A stretch of 64,000 nt of DNA from Sphingopyxis italica (GTDB lineage Bacteria; Pseudomonadota; Alphaproteobacteria; Sphingomonadales; Sphingomonadaceae): positions 1,196,469 to 1,260,468 of the forward strand of contig NZ_JAATIT010000001.1 in NCBI RefSeq assembly GCF_011926545.1, given 5' to 3'. The notes beneath the pieces are model-generated. The model was not told where the DNA came from and made no database searches. It saw nothing but the letters and a program-made list of their open reading frames with translations. Positions 42,048 through 52,962 of the stretch are shown here, one piece after another (within the stretch, counting starts at the first letter, position 1; each line of letters starts with the position of its first letter). Position numbers and translations under genes: made by a program.

Positions 42048-42680
42048 ATGGCGCAGAATTACCGGCACACGCTTTTCGACGAGGCCGTGAAAGCCGAGCA
42101 GCGACGCCAAGGCTCGCGCGCGTCCTATGACAAAATGGATGCGAACGCCGACGGCACCCCCGACACGCTGACGGCAAAGGAAATCGCCTTCATCGGCGAA
42201 CGCGACAGCTTTTACCTGGCGAGCGTCACCGCCGATGGCTGGCCCTATATGCAGCATCGCGGCGGCCCCGCCGGCTTCCTTCGCCATATCGCGGGTAATC
42301 GCATCGGCTTCGCCGACTATCGCGGCAACAAGCAATATATCAGCACCGCGAACCTCAAGGGCAACGACCGCGTCTCGCTGTTCCTGATGGACTATCCGAA
42401 CCGCGACCGGCTGAAGCTCGTCGGCCATGCGGTGAGCGTCGAGCTTGCCGACGATCCCGCTGCGGTCACCGCGCTGATGCCCGCAGGCTATCGCGCGACG
42501 CCCGAGCGCGCCTTCTTCATCGACGTCATCGGCTGGGAATGGAACTGCTCGCAGCACATCACCCCGCGCTTCACCGAGGCCGAAATTTCCGCGGCGGTCC
42601 GCCCGATGGCGGCGGAACTCAACCAGCTGCGCGCCGAAATTGCGGCCTTGCGCGCGGCCCAGAAAGGAGACGACCAATGA
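42048..42680 (+). CDS. Pyridoxamine 5'-phosphate oxidase-family flavin protein
   Basis: 210-residue FMN-binding split-barrel protein. FIGERDSFYLASVTADGWPYMQHRGGPAGF and FADYRGNKQYISTANLKGNDRVSLFLMD (shown only as pieces: SFYLASVTADGWPYMQHRGG, RGNKQYISTANLKGNDRVSL) fit the PNPOx-like family rather than true PdxH. Probably a flavin reductase-like or electrophile-reducing enzyme. The stop overlaps the next gene's start (ATGA). Confidence 0.85.
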   Translation: MAQNYRHTLFDEAVKAEQRRQGSRASYDKMDANADGTPDTLTAKEIAFIGERDSFYLASVTADGWPYMQHRGGPAGFLRHIAGNRIGFADYRGNKQYISTANLKGNDRVSLFLMDYPNRDRLKLVGHAVSVELADDPAAVTALMPAGYRATPERAFFIDVIGWEWNCSQHITPRFTEAEISAAVRPMAAELNQLRAEIAALRAAQKGDDQ

Positions 42681-43285
42681 TCACCCTCTACGGCTCGCCG
42701 CTATCGGGCAACACGCACAAGATCCGCATGGCGCTCGCCTTCCTCGGCCTGCCGTGGGACGAGCGGCTGACCGATGCCGCGGCGCGCCAGTCGGATGCGT
42801 TTCGCGCCCTGACCCCGATGACGCAGATCCCGCTCTATGTCGAAAGCGATTTCACCCTGCGCGACAGCCAGGCGATCCTCGCCTATCTTGCGGCGCGCCA
42901 TCGCCCCGGCGAATGGGACGGCGATAGCCCCGAAGAACGCGGCCAGGTGGCGCTATGGCTCTCGCACGCCGCGAACGAGATCGCGAACGGCCCCGCGACG
43001 CTCCGCCTCGCGCGCAAGTTCGGCCTCGCCATATTCGAGGATCATGCCGCCGCCGTCACCGCGCGCATCCTGCCCGTGATCGAGGCGCATCTCGAAGGCC
43101 GCGACTGGCTCGCCGGCGACCGGCTCACCATCGCCGACATGGCGGCGAGCCCCTATCTCGCGCTGATGGGCGATGCCGGGCTCGACCTTGACGATTGGCC
43201 GGCGATCCGCGACTGGACGCGCCGGATCGCCGCCCTCCCCCTATTTCCCGAAATGCCGGGATGGGCGAGTGAAGGAGCCGCATAA
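42677..43285 (+). CDS. Glutathione S-transferase-family protein
   Basis: 202 residues. The thioredoxin-like N-domain starts MITLYGSPLSGNTHKIRMAL with Ser at the usual catalytic position, then TPMTQIPLYVESDFTLRDSQ (cis-Pro loop and the conserved Asp/Ser pair). The helical C-domain has DRLTIADMAASPYLALMG. It likely conjugates glutathione to an electrophile. Overlaps both neighbours by 1-4 bp, so it is co-translated. Confidence 0.88.
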   Translation: MITLYGSPLSGNTHKIRMALAFLGLPWDERLTDAAARQSDAFRALTPMTQIPLYVESDFTLRDSQAILAYLAARHRPGEWDGDSPEERGQVALWLSHAANEIANGPATLRLARKFGLAIFEDHAAAVTARILPVIEAHLEGRDWLAGDRLTIADMAASPYLALMGDAGLDLDDWPAIRDWTRRIAALPLFPEMPGWASEGAA

Positions 43286-43506
43286 TGCCCTACGTCAATA
43301 TCCGCATCACCCGTGAGGGTGCGACCCCCGAACAAAAGGCCGAACTGATCGGCGGCGTCACCGACCTGCTCCAGCGCGTGCTCGGCAAGAATCCCGCGAC
43401 CACCGTCGTCACGATCGACGAGGTCGAATTTGAAAATTGGGGAATCGGCGGGCTGCCCGTTCTCGACTATCGCGCCGCACAGGCTGCAAAGGAGCAAAAG
43501 CGATGA
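43285..43506 (+). CDS. 4-oxalocrotonate tautomerase-family enzyme
   Basis: 73 residues. After Met removal Pro1 (MPYVNIRIT) is the catalytic base; 'EGATPEQKAELIGGVTDLLQ' and TTVVTIDEVEFENWGIGG complete the beta-alpha-beta unit. Members tautomerise keto acids or dehalogenate. Start overlaps the GST stop (TAATG). Role in this operon unknown; the combination suggests breakdown of an aromatic or quinone-like compound. Confidence 0.88.
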   Translation: MPYVNIRITREGATPEQKAELIGGVTDLLQRVLGKNPATTVVTIDEVEFENWGIGGLPVLDYRAAQAAKEQKR

Positions 43507-43961
43507 CCGCGAACAACGCCGCCCCCGCTTTCGCCACGATCATGCTGCTGACCGGGGTCGGCATCCCGATCCTCGCGGCACTCAACGGCGGGCTCGGGAC
43601 GCGGCTCGGCAGCCCGATGGCGGCATCGATGATCCTCTTCGGCCTCGCCTTCCTTATCGCCACCGCCGGCGCGTTGATGACCGGATCGATCGGCCAGATC
43701 CGCTTCACCTCCGACATTCCCGCCCATTTCTATTTCGGCGGGTTGTTCGTCGCCTTCTACGTCATCGCGGTGACCTTCATCGCGCCCAAATTCGGGGTCG
43801 GCAATGCGATCTTCTTCGTGCTCGTCGGCCAGCTGATCAGCGCCGCGACGATCGATCATTTCGGCCTGTTCGGCGCGCTGCGCTCGGCGATCGACCTGAA
43901 GCGCACCGCCGGAATCGCGCTGATGATCGCGGGGGTATATCTGGCGCGCAAGACGGGTTGA
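43503..43961 (+). CDS. YdcZ/DMT-type small membrane protein
   Basis: 152 residues with five hydrophobic helices (TIMLLTGVGIPILAALNGGL, SMILFGLAFLIATAGALM, YFGGLFVAFYVIAVTFIA, AIFFVLVGQLISAATIDHFG, GIALMIAGVYLARKTG), matching the DUF606/YdcZ branch of the drug/metabolite transporter superfamily. Likely exports or imports the compound handled by the upstream enzymes (inference). Last gene of the LysR-linked operon; ATGA overlap with the tautomerase gene. Confidence 0.82.
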   Translation: MTANNAAPAFATIMLLTGVGIPILAALNGGLGTRLGSPMAASMILFGLAFLIATAGALMTGSIGQIRFTSDIPAHFYFGGLFVAFYVIAVTFIAPKFGVGNAIFFVLVGQLISAATIDHFGLFGALRSAIDLKRTAGIALMIAGVYLARKTG

Positions 43962-44039
43962 AGGCGGGTTTCGACGGGTAGCGGCAGATACCGGCCATCG
44001 CCCCCGCTAAGGCGCGGGCGATGAGTCAGTGGAGCCCCC

Positions 44040-44450
44040 TCACATATGACCCGTCACCTCCGGCGCGTTCCACCAATTGTTCCCCGCGCCGTCCATATGC
44101 TGCACCGGCAGCGCCGCCATTTCGGCGGGCGACAAATCGTCGAGGCACGCGATCGACACCGAAACATAGGCGCCGCCGATTTCCTCGACATAGCCATGGC
44201 CGAACGACGACACCCCGCACGTCTTGCAGAAGACATGGTGCGCGCTGTTCGACCCGAACTGATAGTCTCCGAGCGCGACGGGATCGGTGAGCAGGCGAAA
44301 GGCGTCGGGCTTGACCTGCGCATTCCAGCCGCGCTTCTTGGTGCAGATCGAGCAATTGCATTTGCCCGTCCCCGCCGCGAGGTCGAGGTCGGCTTCGAAC
44401 TTGACGGCGCCGCAGTGGCACGAACCATGATGGGTCTTGAGCATCTTCAT
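44040..44450 (-). CDS. GFA-family (CENP-V-like) zinc protein
   Basis: About 136 residues. Zinc cysteines in HGSCHCGAVKFEA, KCNCSICTKKRG and FCKTCGVSSFGHGY. The start at 44450 (MKMLKTHHGS) puts little before the first motif. It is a diverged paralogue of the protein at 39707-40057. The substrate is unknown. Transcribed with the WYL regulator that starts upstream of it (75-bp gap). Confidence 0.85.
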   Translation of the reverse strand: MKMLKTHHGSCHCGAVKFEADLDLAAGTGKCNCSICTKKRGWNAQVKPDAFRLLTDPVALGDYQFGSNSAHHVFCKTCGVSSFGHGYVEEIGGAYVSVSIACLDDLSPAEMAALPVQHMDGAGNNWWNAPEVTGHM

Positions 44451-44524
44451 CCTCCGGTCTGGCGGCGCCGTCACCCGGCGCCCCTCACCCGCAGAGGATT
44501 AGCCCGCTCCCCTGACAGATCATG

Positions 44525-45220
44525 TCAGGAGGCGGAATCATAGCCGTTCTGCCGCCACCAGTCGGCCATCAGCACCGCGCGCCGCCGCCCGAACCCCGCG
44601 TCGCCGATCCGCGCCGCGCCGATCCGGTCGATGCGAAAGCTGCGAAAATCCTGCCGCAGCAGGCACCACGCCGCGATGATCTGCTTGTCCTCGAAATAAG
44701 CGAGCGCCGCGGGCCAGATCGCGCGTTCGCTCGCGCGGCCCTTCTCGTCGGCATAGTCGATGTGCAGCGTCTTTTCGGCGCGCATCGCCTCGCGCACCGT
44801 CGCGAGCAGGGGCGCATTGCTCTCGCGCCAGCGGCTGTTCACCGGCCACAGCCCCGACTCGTCGATCCGCTGCTTGAGCTCGTCGGGGCTCGCCGCGGCG
44901 ATCTTCGCGAGCGCCAGCCCCGCGGCGCGCGACAGCGCCCCGTCCTGCCGCCCCTCGACCCAGCGTGCGCCGAGAACCAGCGCCTCCAGCTCCTCGGCGG
45001 TGAACATCAGCGGCGGCAGGAAGAAGCCGGGGCGCAGCATATAGCCGACCCCCGCCGCCCCCTCGATCGGCGCGCCCAAGGCGACCAGCGCCTGAATGTC
45101 GCGATAGAGCGTGCGCACCGACACGCCCTGCTCGTCGGCGAGCGCCTCGGCGGTCACCGCCCGCCGCCGCCGGCGCAGGCTGTCGATGATCGCGAAAAGC
45201 CGCGCCGTCTTGTCCGCCAT
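44525..45220 (-). CDS. YafY-type helix-turn-helix/WYL-domain transcriptional regulator
   Basis: 231 residues. N-terminal winged helix (RLFAIIDSLRRRRRAVTAEALADEQGVSVRTLYRDI, in part VSVRTLYRDIQAL) and a C-terminal WYL-type ligand-sensing domain (KTLHIDYADEKGRASERAIW, AAWCLLRQDFRSFRIDRI). It may control the GFA gene downstream. Ligand unknown. It starts 20 bp after the DUF6265 gene ends. Confidence 0.88.
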   Translation of the reverse strand: MADKTARLFAIIDSLRRRRRAVTAEALADEQGVSVRTLYRDIQALVALGAPIEGAAGVGYMLRPGFFLPPLMFTAEELEALVLGARWVEGRQDGALSRAAGLALAKIAAASPDELKQRIDESGLWPVNSRWRESNAPLLATVREAMRAEKTLHIDYADEKGRASERAIWPAALAYFEDKQIIAAWCLLRQDFRSFRIDRIGAARIGDAGFGRRRAVLMADWWRQNGYDSAS

Positions 45221-45240
45221 GATGCTTTCGTCCGCTCCGC

Positions 45241-45681
45241 TCAGCGCCGCCGATAGGCCCAGCTTCGCGCCTTCGACCCGTCGATCGCCGAAATCGTCGC
45301 GGTCAGCATGTCGCCGGAGCGGGCATAGGCGATGCGCTGCGGATAATCATGCGCCGCATTCTCGAAGGTCGCGCGCGCCATATCATGCCGCACCAGCCGG
45401 AACACGACGGGCACCCCGCCCTGCGGCATCGCGATATAGGAAATCGCGCCATCGTCGCCGCGCGCGATCCGGATGAACTCATACTCGCGCAGTTCCTCAC
45501 CGCGTCCCGACCGGCTATGGCCGATCATCATCCCGCCGCGCGGGAGTGCCCAGCTCTCCTCGGTCCAGCGCCCGTCGGCCTCGCTCACCCAGTCGCCCGC
45601 GAGCCAGCCGAGATCGTCCACGCTCGCCGCCGGGCTCGCCGCCACGAGAAGCACCGCCAAAGCCGCCGCGATCATCCGCAT
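45241..45681 (-). CDS. DUF6265 secreted protein
   Basis: 146 residues with a signal peptide (MIAAALAVLLVAASPAASV) and a lipocalin-like beta-rich domain: DDLGWLAGDWVSEADGRWTE, GGMMIGHSRSGRG, EYEFIRIARGDDG, ENAAHDYPQRIAY. The motif order matches DUF6265. Function unknown; the fold suggests binding of a small hydrophobic ligand. Confidence 0.75.
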   Translation of the reverse strand: MRMIAAALAVLLVAASPAASVDDLGWLAGDWVSEADGRWTEESWALPRGGMMIGHSRSGRGEELREYEFIRIARGDDGAISYIAMPQGGVPVVFRLVRHDMARATFENAAHDYPQRIAYARSGDMLTATISAIDGSKARSWAYRRR

Positions 45682-45754
45682 GATCCTCTCCCTCGCCGCC
45701 CTTTACCACCGCCCGGTCCCCATCATCAATGGACAGCGCACCCCCCGCCCCCTA

Positions 45755-47806
<2,052 letters not shown>

Positions 47807-47906
47807 TTTTGGCGCGAAATAGCAGAACCGTAGAGCAGTCTTATTGCAGGAATCTGTCCATGCCTACAAATCTTAGTCTTTTTATAAACATTCTTAAAAT
47901 CTAGAC

Positions 47907-48668
47907 ATGGCAAATCTAACTCACTCGTCGTTCAAGCAGCCCCAAAATCCATACACGTTGCTATGGCGTTATATGGATTTGTCAAAATTTGTGGCACTTA
48001 TTCAAAAGAGTTCTTTAGTATTTCCGAGAGCCGATAAATTAGGAGACCCGTTTGAAGGCAGCGCCCCGCTTCCTAATATTCAAGCCTTTCGGTATGTGAT
48101 GGATTTACGGAAATCTCATCCGGATCAGGATCCCTATAAAGGCCTGTCAGATGAACAAGTTTCCTCGATTTTTTCTGGTGCCAGCTCATTCAGACGGCAA
48201 GCTCTATTGCTTAACTATATGAGTTGCTGGCATATGAATGATTCAGAATCAGCTGCCATGTGGAAAATATATAGTAAATCAAGCGATGCAGTTTGTATAA
48301 CCACCGACTATCATACCTTATCTTCTATCCTGCCTGACGAGGTGTGTATGGGTGAAGTGGAATATGTAGATTACAATAGCACGTATGTTGATCCCATAAA
48401 CTCTTTCAGCTTTTTTATGATGAAAAGAAAATCATTCTCACATGAAAAAGAAGCTCGAGCAATATTTGCAGACTTCGAATATTGGAACGATAGCAATTCC
48501 CCTTACATTAAGGAATTTTCTGTTCCCTTAAACCATCTGATAAAGAAAATTTATGTAAGCCCGGAATCTCCCGATTGGTTTAGAGATGTTGTTTCTGATC
48601 TTGTAATAAAATATGGGCTTGATATTCCTGTTCAACATTCAGAGCTTAACTCGGTTCCCTTATATTGA
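47907..48668 (+). CDS. DUF2971 family protein, AT-rich
   Basis: 253 residues. The opening LWRYMDLSKFVALIQKSSLV, 'PRADKLGDPFEGS', SCWHMNDSESAAMWKIYSKS, the VEYVDY strand, MMKRKSFSHEKEARAIF and IKKIYVSPESPDWF match DUF2971. Biochemical function unknown; the family is often found near phage-defence or mobile genes. The gene is far richer in A/T than everything around it (TTT, AAA, ATT codons throughout), a strong sign of recent transfer. Neighbour is a Fic gene on the opposite strand. Confidence 0.8.
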   Translation: MANLTHSSFKQPQNPYTLLWRYMDLSKFVALIQKSSLVFPRADKLGDPFEGSAPLPNIQAFRYVMDLRKSHPDQDPYKGLSDEQVSSIFSGASSFRRQALLLNYMSCWHMNDSESAAMWKIYSKSSDAVCITTDYHTLSSILPDEVCMGEVEYVDYNSTYVDPINSFSFFMMKRKSFSHEKEARAIFADFEYWNDSNSPYIKEFSVPLNHLIKKIYVSPESPDWFRDVVSDLVIKYGLDIPVQHSELNSVPLY

Positions 48669-48719
48669 GTATCGAAGAATCACGGCGGGATTACGCTGAC
48701 GGGTCCAATAACCCACAGC

Positions 48720-49871
48720 TCACTCTACCCGCAGCGCTTCCAATATCTCGTCGAACACAATCACCTTCGGATGGCTCCCGACCTCGCTCGCGACGCCCGC
48801 CCCGACCAGCACCGCCACATTGTTCGCCGCCGCCTGATAGGTCACGCCGATCTTGGCCGCGATGGCGGTGATCGTCATCGCGGGCTGCTCGAACGCCAGA
48901 TCGATAATACGCGGCAGCAGCGCCGATTGGCGCGCCTTCTGGAACCGCTCGCGATAGCGCATCTGCAAATCCTGGAGCCGTTCGACGATCCGGATCGTGC
49001 CGAGCGCCGATTCGGTCACGGCTTCCAGAAAGAAAGATAACCACGGCAGCCATTCGCCCTTGCGCGACACCTCGTACATCAGGTCGATATAACGATCCTT
49101 ATGCCGCTCGAGCCACGGCGACATGTAAAGCAAGGGCTGACGCAGCGTATCGCTCTGGATCAGGATCAGCGTGATCAGCATCCGGCCGACGCGGCCATTG
49201 CCGTCGGCAAAGGGATGGATCGTCTCGAACTGATAATGCGCCAGCGCCGCATCGATCAATGGCGGTATGCCGCCCCGATCCACCCGATTGATGAACTTAG
49301 CCAGATCGTCCAACGCATCGGCGGCTTGCATCGGTGGCGGCGGGATAAAGCGCGCCGTTTCTATCCTGCCCGTCCCGCCGATCCAGTTCTGGTCGCGCTT
49401 CAACTCGCCCGCATCAACCGCCGCGCCGCGATGCGTTGCGACACCATCCAGTAACAGGCGGTGCGCATTGCGCAAAAGTCTGCTGGAAATCGGCAACGCA
49501 TCAAGTTGATCGATCGCCGTCTCCAACCCCCTCACATAATTATAGACCTCGCGGTTATCTTCCCGCTTTCCGGCGTCACCCGCACCGGCCTCAAACAGGA
49601 AGAGATCGGATAGCGTGGTGTAGGTCCCTTCCATGCCTGACGAGGAAACCGCCTCACGCCGCTGCAGAGGGCGGATGAGAAGCATCGGGTTGGCCATGCC
49701 CCGACCAATTCCGCGCAATTCGCCGATCGCTTGCGAGGCGGCCGAAAGCTGCTCTGCCACCGGATTCAAATCCAGCACCGGCGGCAGCTTCTGCGGTACA
49801 AACGCTTTGCGCCCACCGATCGTCGGAATGAGCGTGCCCGTTGCAGTCTTACCAAAACCGTTTTGCTCCAT
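48720..49871 (-). CDS. Fic-family AMPylator with inhibitory helix and C-terminal winged helix
   Basis: 383 residues. Catalytic Fic motif HPFADGNGRVGR near residue 215. An inhibitory motif of the S-x3-E-G type (SSGMEGTYTT, residues ~78-87) in the N-terminal region marks a self-inhibited class II Fic enzyme. The C-terminus is a winged helix (MTITAIAAKIGVTYQAAANN). It probably transfers AMP to a target protein; whether it acts alone or as a toxin is unknown. Its own antitoxin helix is built in. Confidence 0.9.
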   Translation of the reverse strand: MEQNGFGKTATGTLIPTIGGRKAFVPQKLPPVLDLNPVAEQLSAASQAIGELRGIGRGMANPMLLIRPLQRREAVSSSGMEGTYTTLSDLFLFEAGAGDAGKREDNREVYNYVRGLETAIDQLDALPISSRLLRNAHRLLLDGVATHRGAAVDAGELKRDQNWIGGTGRIETARFIPPPPMQAADALDDLAKFINRVDRGGIPPLIDAALAHYQFETIHPFADGNGRVGRMLITLILIQSDTLRQPLLYMSPWLERHKDRYIDLMYEVSRKGEWLPWLSFFLEAVTESALGTIRIVERLQDLQMRYRERFQKARQSALLPRIIDLAFEQPAMTITAIAAKIGVTYQAAANNVAVLVGAGVASEVGSHPKVIVFDEILEALRVE

Positions 49872-50056
49872 TATCGCTTCCTTGAAGAGATGGGACAGTT
49901 TTCTACAAAATCTTTGTTTCGTTGAAAACTCTTATCTCATGTTCAATGAGCGTTGAAAACCAAATTGGAGCATTCTCCTTCCATCCTGTTTCTCGCGCGC
50001 CAACACGGAACGCCCGGCAGTCGGCCTCGCCCCCACAGCATGCTACGCTCCCACCC

Positions 50057-50569
50057 ATGCGCGCCCGGAACCCCCTCTACATCATGGCCAAGCCGCCGCC
50101 GGAGGTTCAAGCGCAGATCGCCGCGCTGCCGCGCAACGATCCGTCGCGCGGGGTCGATCTCCTCCATGTCACGCTCATCTCGCTCTACGACCTGCATCAT
50201 GTGCCGCCCGAATGGCTGCCCGCGACCGTCGCCGCGCTCGACAGCTTCGTCGCGGCGCCCTTTCCGCTCCGCTTCGACCGGATCGAGAACCGCAAGGCGG
50301 TGACGCTGCGCACCCGCGATCCGCTGGCCGAGGCGCGGGCGTTCCAGAAGGCGCTGGTGAACCATCTGCTCGCCGCGAAGGCGCCGATCATGGACGGCAC
50401 CACCCCCGAACCGCACATCACGATCAACTATCGCGGCGACCGGCTGAATGCACAGAAGATGCCGCCGATCGGCTGGACGGTCAGGGAAATCTTGCTGATG
50501 GAAAGCGTTGTCGGCAAGACCACCCATATCGAGCACGGCCGCTGGGCGCTTACGCCGCCCGGCGACTGA
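50057..50569 (+). CDS. 2'-5' RNA ligase / 2H phosphoesterase-family protein
   Basis: 170 residues with the paired H-x-T-h motifs of the 2H superfamily: LLHVTLISLYDLH (near residue 33) and EPHITINYRGD (near residue 124). Members ligate or hydrolyse 2'-5' or cyclic phosphodiester bonds in RNA. The ATG at 50057 is preferred; an earlier open frame from 49922 is AT-rich and unlike the family. A later ATG (50084) is also possible. Confidence 0.8.
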   Translation: MRARNPLYIMAKPPPEVQAQIAALPRNDPSRGVDLLHVTLISLYDLHHVPPEWLPATVAALDSFVAAPFPLRFDRIENRKAVTLRTRDPLAEARAFQKALVNHLLAAKAPIMDGTTPEPHITINYRGDRLNAQKMPPIGWTVREILLMESVVGKTTHIEHGRWALTPPGD

Positions 50570-50600
50570 GCGCCGCGCACGGCGAAAGAGGAGCGTAGCC

Positions 50601-51182
50601 ATGACGAAAATCACGATCGGCAAACCCGCGGACAAGGCGCGGCTGCTCCATACGCTGGTGCTCGGCTTTTCCGCCGACCCGGTGGCGCGCTGGGCCTCGC
50701 CCGATGCCGCGACCTATATGGACCGCCGTCACGAATTTTTCGATGCCTTCGGCGGCGCGGCGTTCGAGCATGGGACGGCGTTCGTCGCCGACGACGGCGC
50801 CGCGGTCGCGACCTGGCTGCCGCCCGGCGTCGAGCCCGACGGCGAGGTCATGGCGGCGATCATGGACGAACAGACGCCGCCGCACCGCAAGGCCGAAATG
50901 GACGATCTCGTCGAACAGATGGACCGCTTTCACCCGAAGGAGCCGGTCTGGTACCTGCCGCTGATCGCCGCCGATCCGGCGCATCGCGGCCGCGGGCTCG
51001 GCACCGCGCTGATGGAGGCGGCAATCGCGGTCATCGACGCCGACGGCCGCCCCGCCTGGCTCGAAAGCTCGAACCCGCGCAACATCCCCCTCTACCAGCG
51101 CTTCGGCTTCGAAACCGTCGGCGAGATCCGCACCGAAACCTCGCCGCCCCTGACCCCGATGCTCCGCCGAGGAAAAAGATGA
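50601..51182 (+). CDS. GNAT-family N-acetyltransferase
   Basis: 193 residues. The acetyl-CoA site is seen as WYLPLIAADPAHRGRGLGTA (motif A, residues ~128-150), followed by PRNIPLYQRFGFETVGEIRT (motif B). A GAGGAG ribosome-binding site precedes the ATG at 50601. Substrate unknown. The stop overlaps the start of the next gene (ATGA). Confidence 0.88.
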   Translation: MTKITIGKPADKARLLHTLVLGFSADPVARWASPDAATYMDRRHEFFDAFGGAAFEHGTAFVADDGAAVATWLPPGVEPDGEVMAAIMDEQTPPHRKAEMDDLVEQMDRFHPKEPVWYLPLIAADPAHRGRGLGTALMEAAIAVIDADGRPAWLESSNPRNIPLYQRFGFETVGEIRTETSPPLTPMLRRGKR

Positions 51183-51553
51183 CGCAAGTCGCGCGCCCGG
51201 CCCCGCCATTGCCAACCCCCGCCCCGCGCGCTTATTCTCACCGCATGGCCCACCCCTCGAACATCGTCTATTGCACCGGCCCGCACGATCCGCACGCGCT
51301 CGACGGCATTTCGCGGCGCCACCGCAGCGGCGATCTCGACACGCTTTGTCCGGTCTGCCTCGGCTATGGCCAGTGGAACACCCAGATCGACCTCGTCAGC
51401 CACCGCTCGATCCGCCACGCCTGCCCCAAATGCGACGGGCGCGGCTGGATCGAGACCGGCGCCGACATGGTCCCCAGCCACGACACCGCGCTGTCGCCCG
51501 ACGGCCAGCCGATGTGGGTCGTGCGGCTCGACCCCTCCGACGACCGCGAGTGA
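51179..51553 (+). CDS. Small protein with two CxxCxG zinc motifs
   Basis: 124 residues. CPVCLGYGQWN and CPKCDGRGWI resemble DnaJ-type zinc-finger repeats, with a CTGPHDPHALDG segment before them. The ATG at 51179 overlaps the GNAT stop and has a GAGGA site; an ATG at 51245 (MAHPSNIVY) would start nearer the conserved part and may be the true start. Function unknown. Confidence 0.7.
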   Translation: MTQVARPAPPLPTPAPRAYSHRMAHPSNIVYCTGPHDPHALDGISRRHRSGDLDTLCPVCLGYGQWNTQIDLVSHRSIRHACPKCDGRGWIETGADMVPSHDTALSPDGQPMWVVRLDPSDDRE

Positions 51554-51635
51554 CCGCGGCGCGCGATCCTATTTCGCACCGCGCCCCCCCCGAAAAGCCT
51601 TTCCTAAAATATCGGCGTCTGGTTCATCCTGTCCG

Positions 51636-52283
51636 ATGAAGCCGGAAAAAATCCCCGCTCGCCCCGCCGCGCCGCACGACGATGCCGCGCCGGCTCCCTG
51701 CCACGCCCCCGCCGCCTTCGCCCCCGCGGTGCTGCGCGCGCGCCACGACGGCTGGACGCCCGAACGACAGGTCGGCTTTATCGAGGCGCTCGCCGAAAGC
51801 GCCTGCGTCGTGCAGGCGGCGGCCGCGGTCGGGCTCTCGGCCACCGCCGCCTATAACCTCCGCCGCCGGCCCGAGGCGCAGGCGTTCCGCCTCGCGTGGG
51901 ACGCGGCGCTTGAGATGGGGGTGCGGCGGCTCGCCGATGCGGCGCTGTCGCGCGCGGTGCACGGCGTCGCGCGCCCCGTCTTCTATCAGGGCGCACAGGT
52001 CGGCGAGCGGCGCTATTATGACGAGCGGCTGACCCAGTTCATCCTTCGCCGCCGCGATCCGGTGCGCTTCGGCGACTGGCGCGACGGCCGCGAGGCGGTG
52101 CAGCATTTCGACGGCCCCGCGCTGATCCTCGCGCGGCTGCTCAGCCTCGCCGAAGACGCCGCCTATATGGGCGAGGATCGCGGCACCCCCGCGCCGCCCG
52201 ACCCCGCGCTGCTCGCCGCCGCGCTCGGCCTCGACCCGCGCATCCTCCGCCCCGAAGACGCGGACGACGATGACGATTATTGA
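51636..52283 (+). CDS. Hypothetical protein with helix-turn-helix-like region
   Basis: 215 residues. After a Pro/Ala-rich N-terminus, 'RQVGFIEALAESACVVQAAAAVGLSATAAYNLRRRP' (in parts) looks like a helix-turn-helix as in small-terminase or transposase-like proteins. The rest is helical (DALSRAVHGVARPVFYQG, DERLTQFILRRRDPVRFGDW) and ends in an acidic tail DADDDDDY. No named family recognised. Codon usage is like the chromosome. Confidence 0.65.
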   Translation: MKPEKIPARPAAPHDDAAPAPCHAPAAFAPAVLRARHDGWTPERQVGFIEALAESACVVQAAAAVGLSATAAYNLRRRPEAQAFRLAWDAALEMGVRRLADAALSRAVHGVARPVFYQGAQVGERRYYDERLTQFILRRRDPVRFGDWRDGREAVQHFDGPALILARLLSLAEDAAYMGEDRGTPAPPDPALLAAALGLDPRILRPEDADDDDDY

Positions 52284-52407
52284 GCGACGGGTATCATTTT
52301 ACCGGAGGGGAATGACAAGTTTGACAACTTCCGCCCGCCGCGTCCGCCTCGACTCGTCGCCGGGTCCCCGATAGGCTGACCTCCCTTGCCTTTATGGGAG
52401 AGTGACG

Positions 52408-52962
52408 ATGCGTGGACAGGCCTGGTTGATTGCGGGCGCGATGCTGGCGCTAACGGGGTGCGGCAAGGCCGAGGCGCCCGCGCCGCCCGAAGCTGCGGCG
52501 CCCGAAAAGTCGGTGCTCGCCGACGGCCCCGCGGCCGAGATCAGCGGCGTCGCCGCCGCCGACCTGCCGCCGGGGGTGCGCGATGCCGTGCTCGCGCGCG
52601 TGCCCGGCATGAAGGTCGCCGAGGCCGAGCGCAAGGAACGCGGCGGCAAGCTCTTCTACGACGTCGAGGGGACGCGCCCCGACGGCAGCGAAATCGAGCT
52701 CGATCTGATCGAGGAAGCGGGCGCCTGGCGCGTCGTCGAGATGCAGCGCGACATCGCCTGGGCCGACGCCCCCGCGCCGGTGCGTGCCGCCGCGGGCGCC
52801 CCGGACGACGCCTTCACCCCCGCGCGCGTCATCGAAAGCACGCAGGAGGACGGCACGATCGTCTATGAACTCTTCGCCCCCGGCAAGGCCGACGAGCCCG
52901 CCGCCGAGGTGAACTGGAAGGACGGCAAGGCGGTGCTGCGCACGACACGCAACGAATATTGA
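52408..52962 (+). CDS. Lipoprotein with PepSY-like repeats
   Basis: 184-residue lipoprotein: signal with lipobox L-T-G-C near residue 20 (LIAGAMLALTGCGKAEAP). The mature part has two alpha-beta units with PepSY-like character ('GMKVAEAERKERGGKLFYDV' and 'ARVIESTQEDGTIVYELFAP'). Start at ATG 52408; a GTG two codons earlier is possible. Its stop overlaps the arr start (TGATG), so the two are co-translated. Function unknown. Confidence 0.75.
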   Translation: MRGQAWLIAGAMLALTGCGKAEAPAPPEAAAPEKSVLADGPAAEISGVAAADLPPGVRDAVLARVPGMKVAEAERKERGGKLFYDVEGTRPDGSEIELDLIEEAGAWRVVEMQRDIAWADAPAPVRAAAGAPDDAFTPARVIESTQEDGTIVYELFAPGKADEPAAEVNWKDGKAVLRTTRNEY

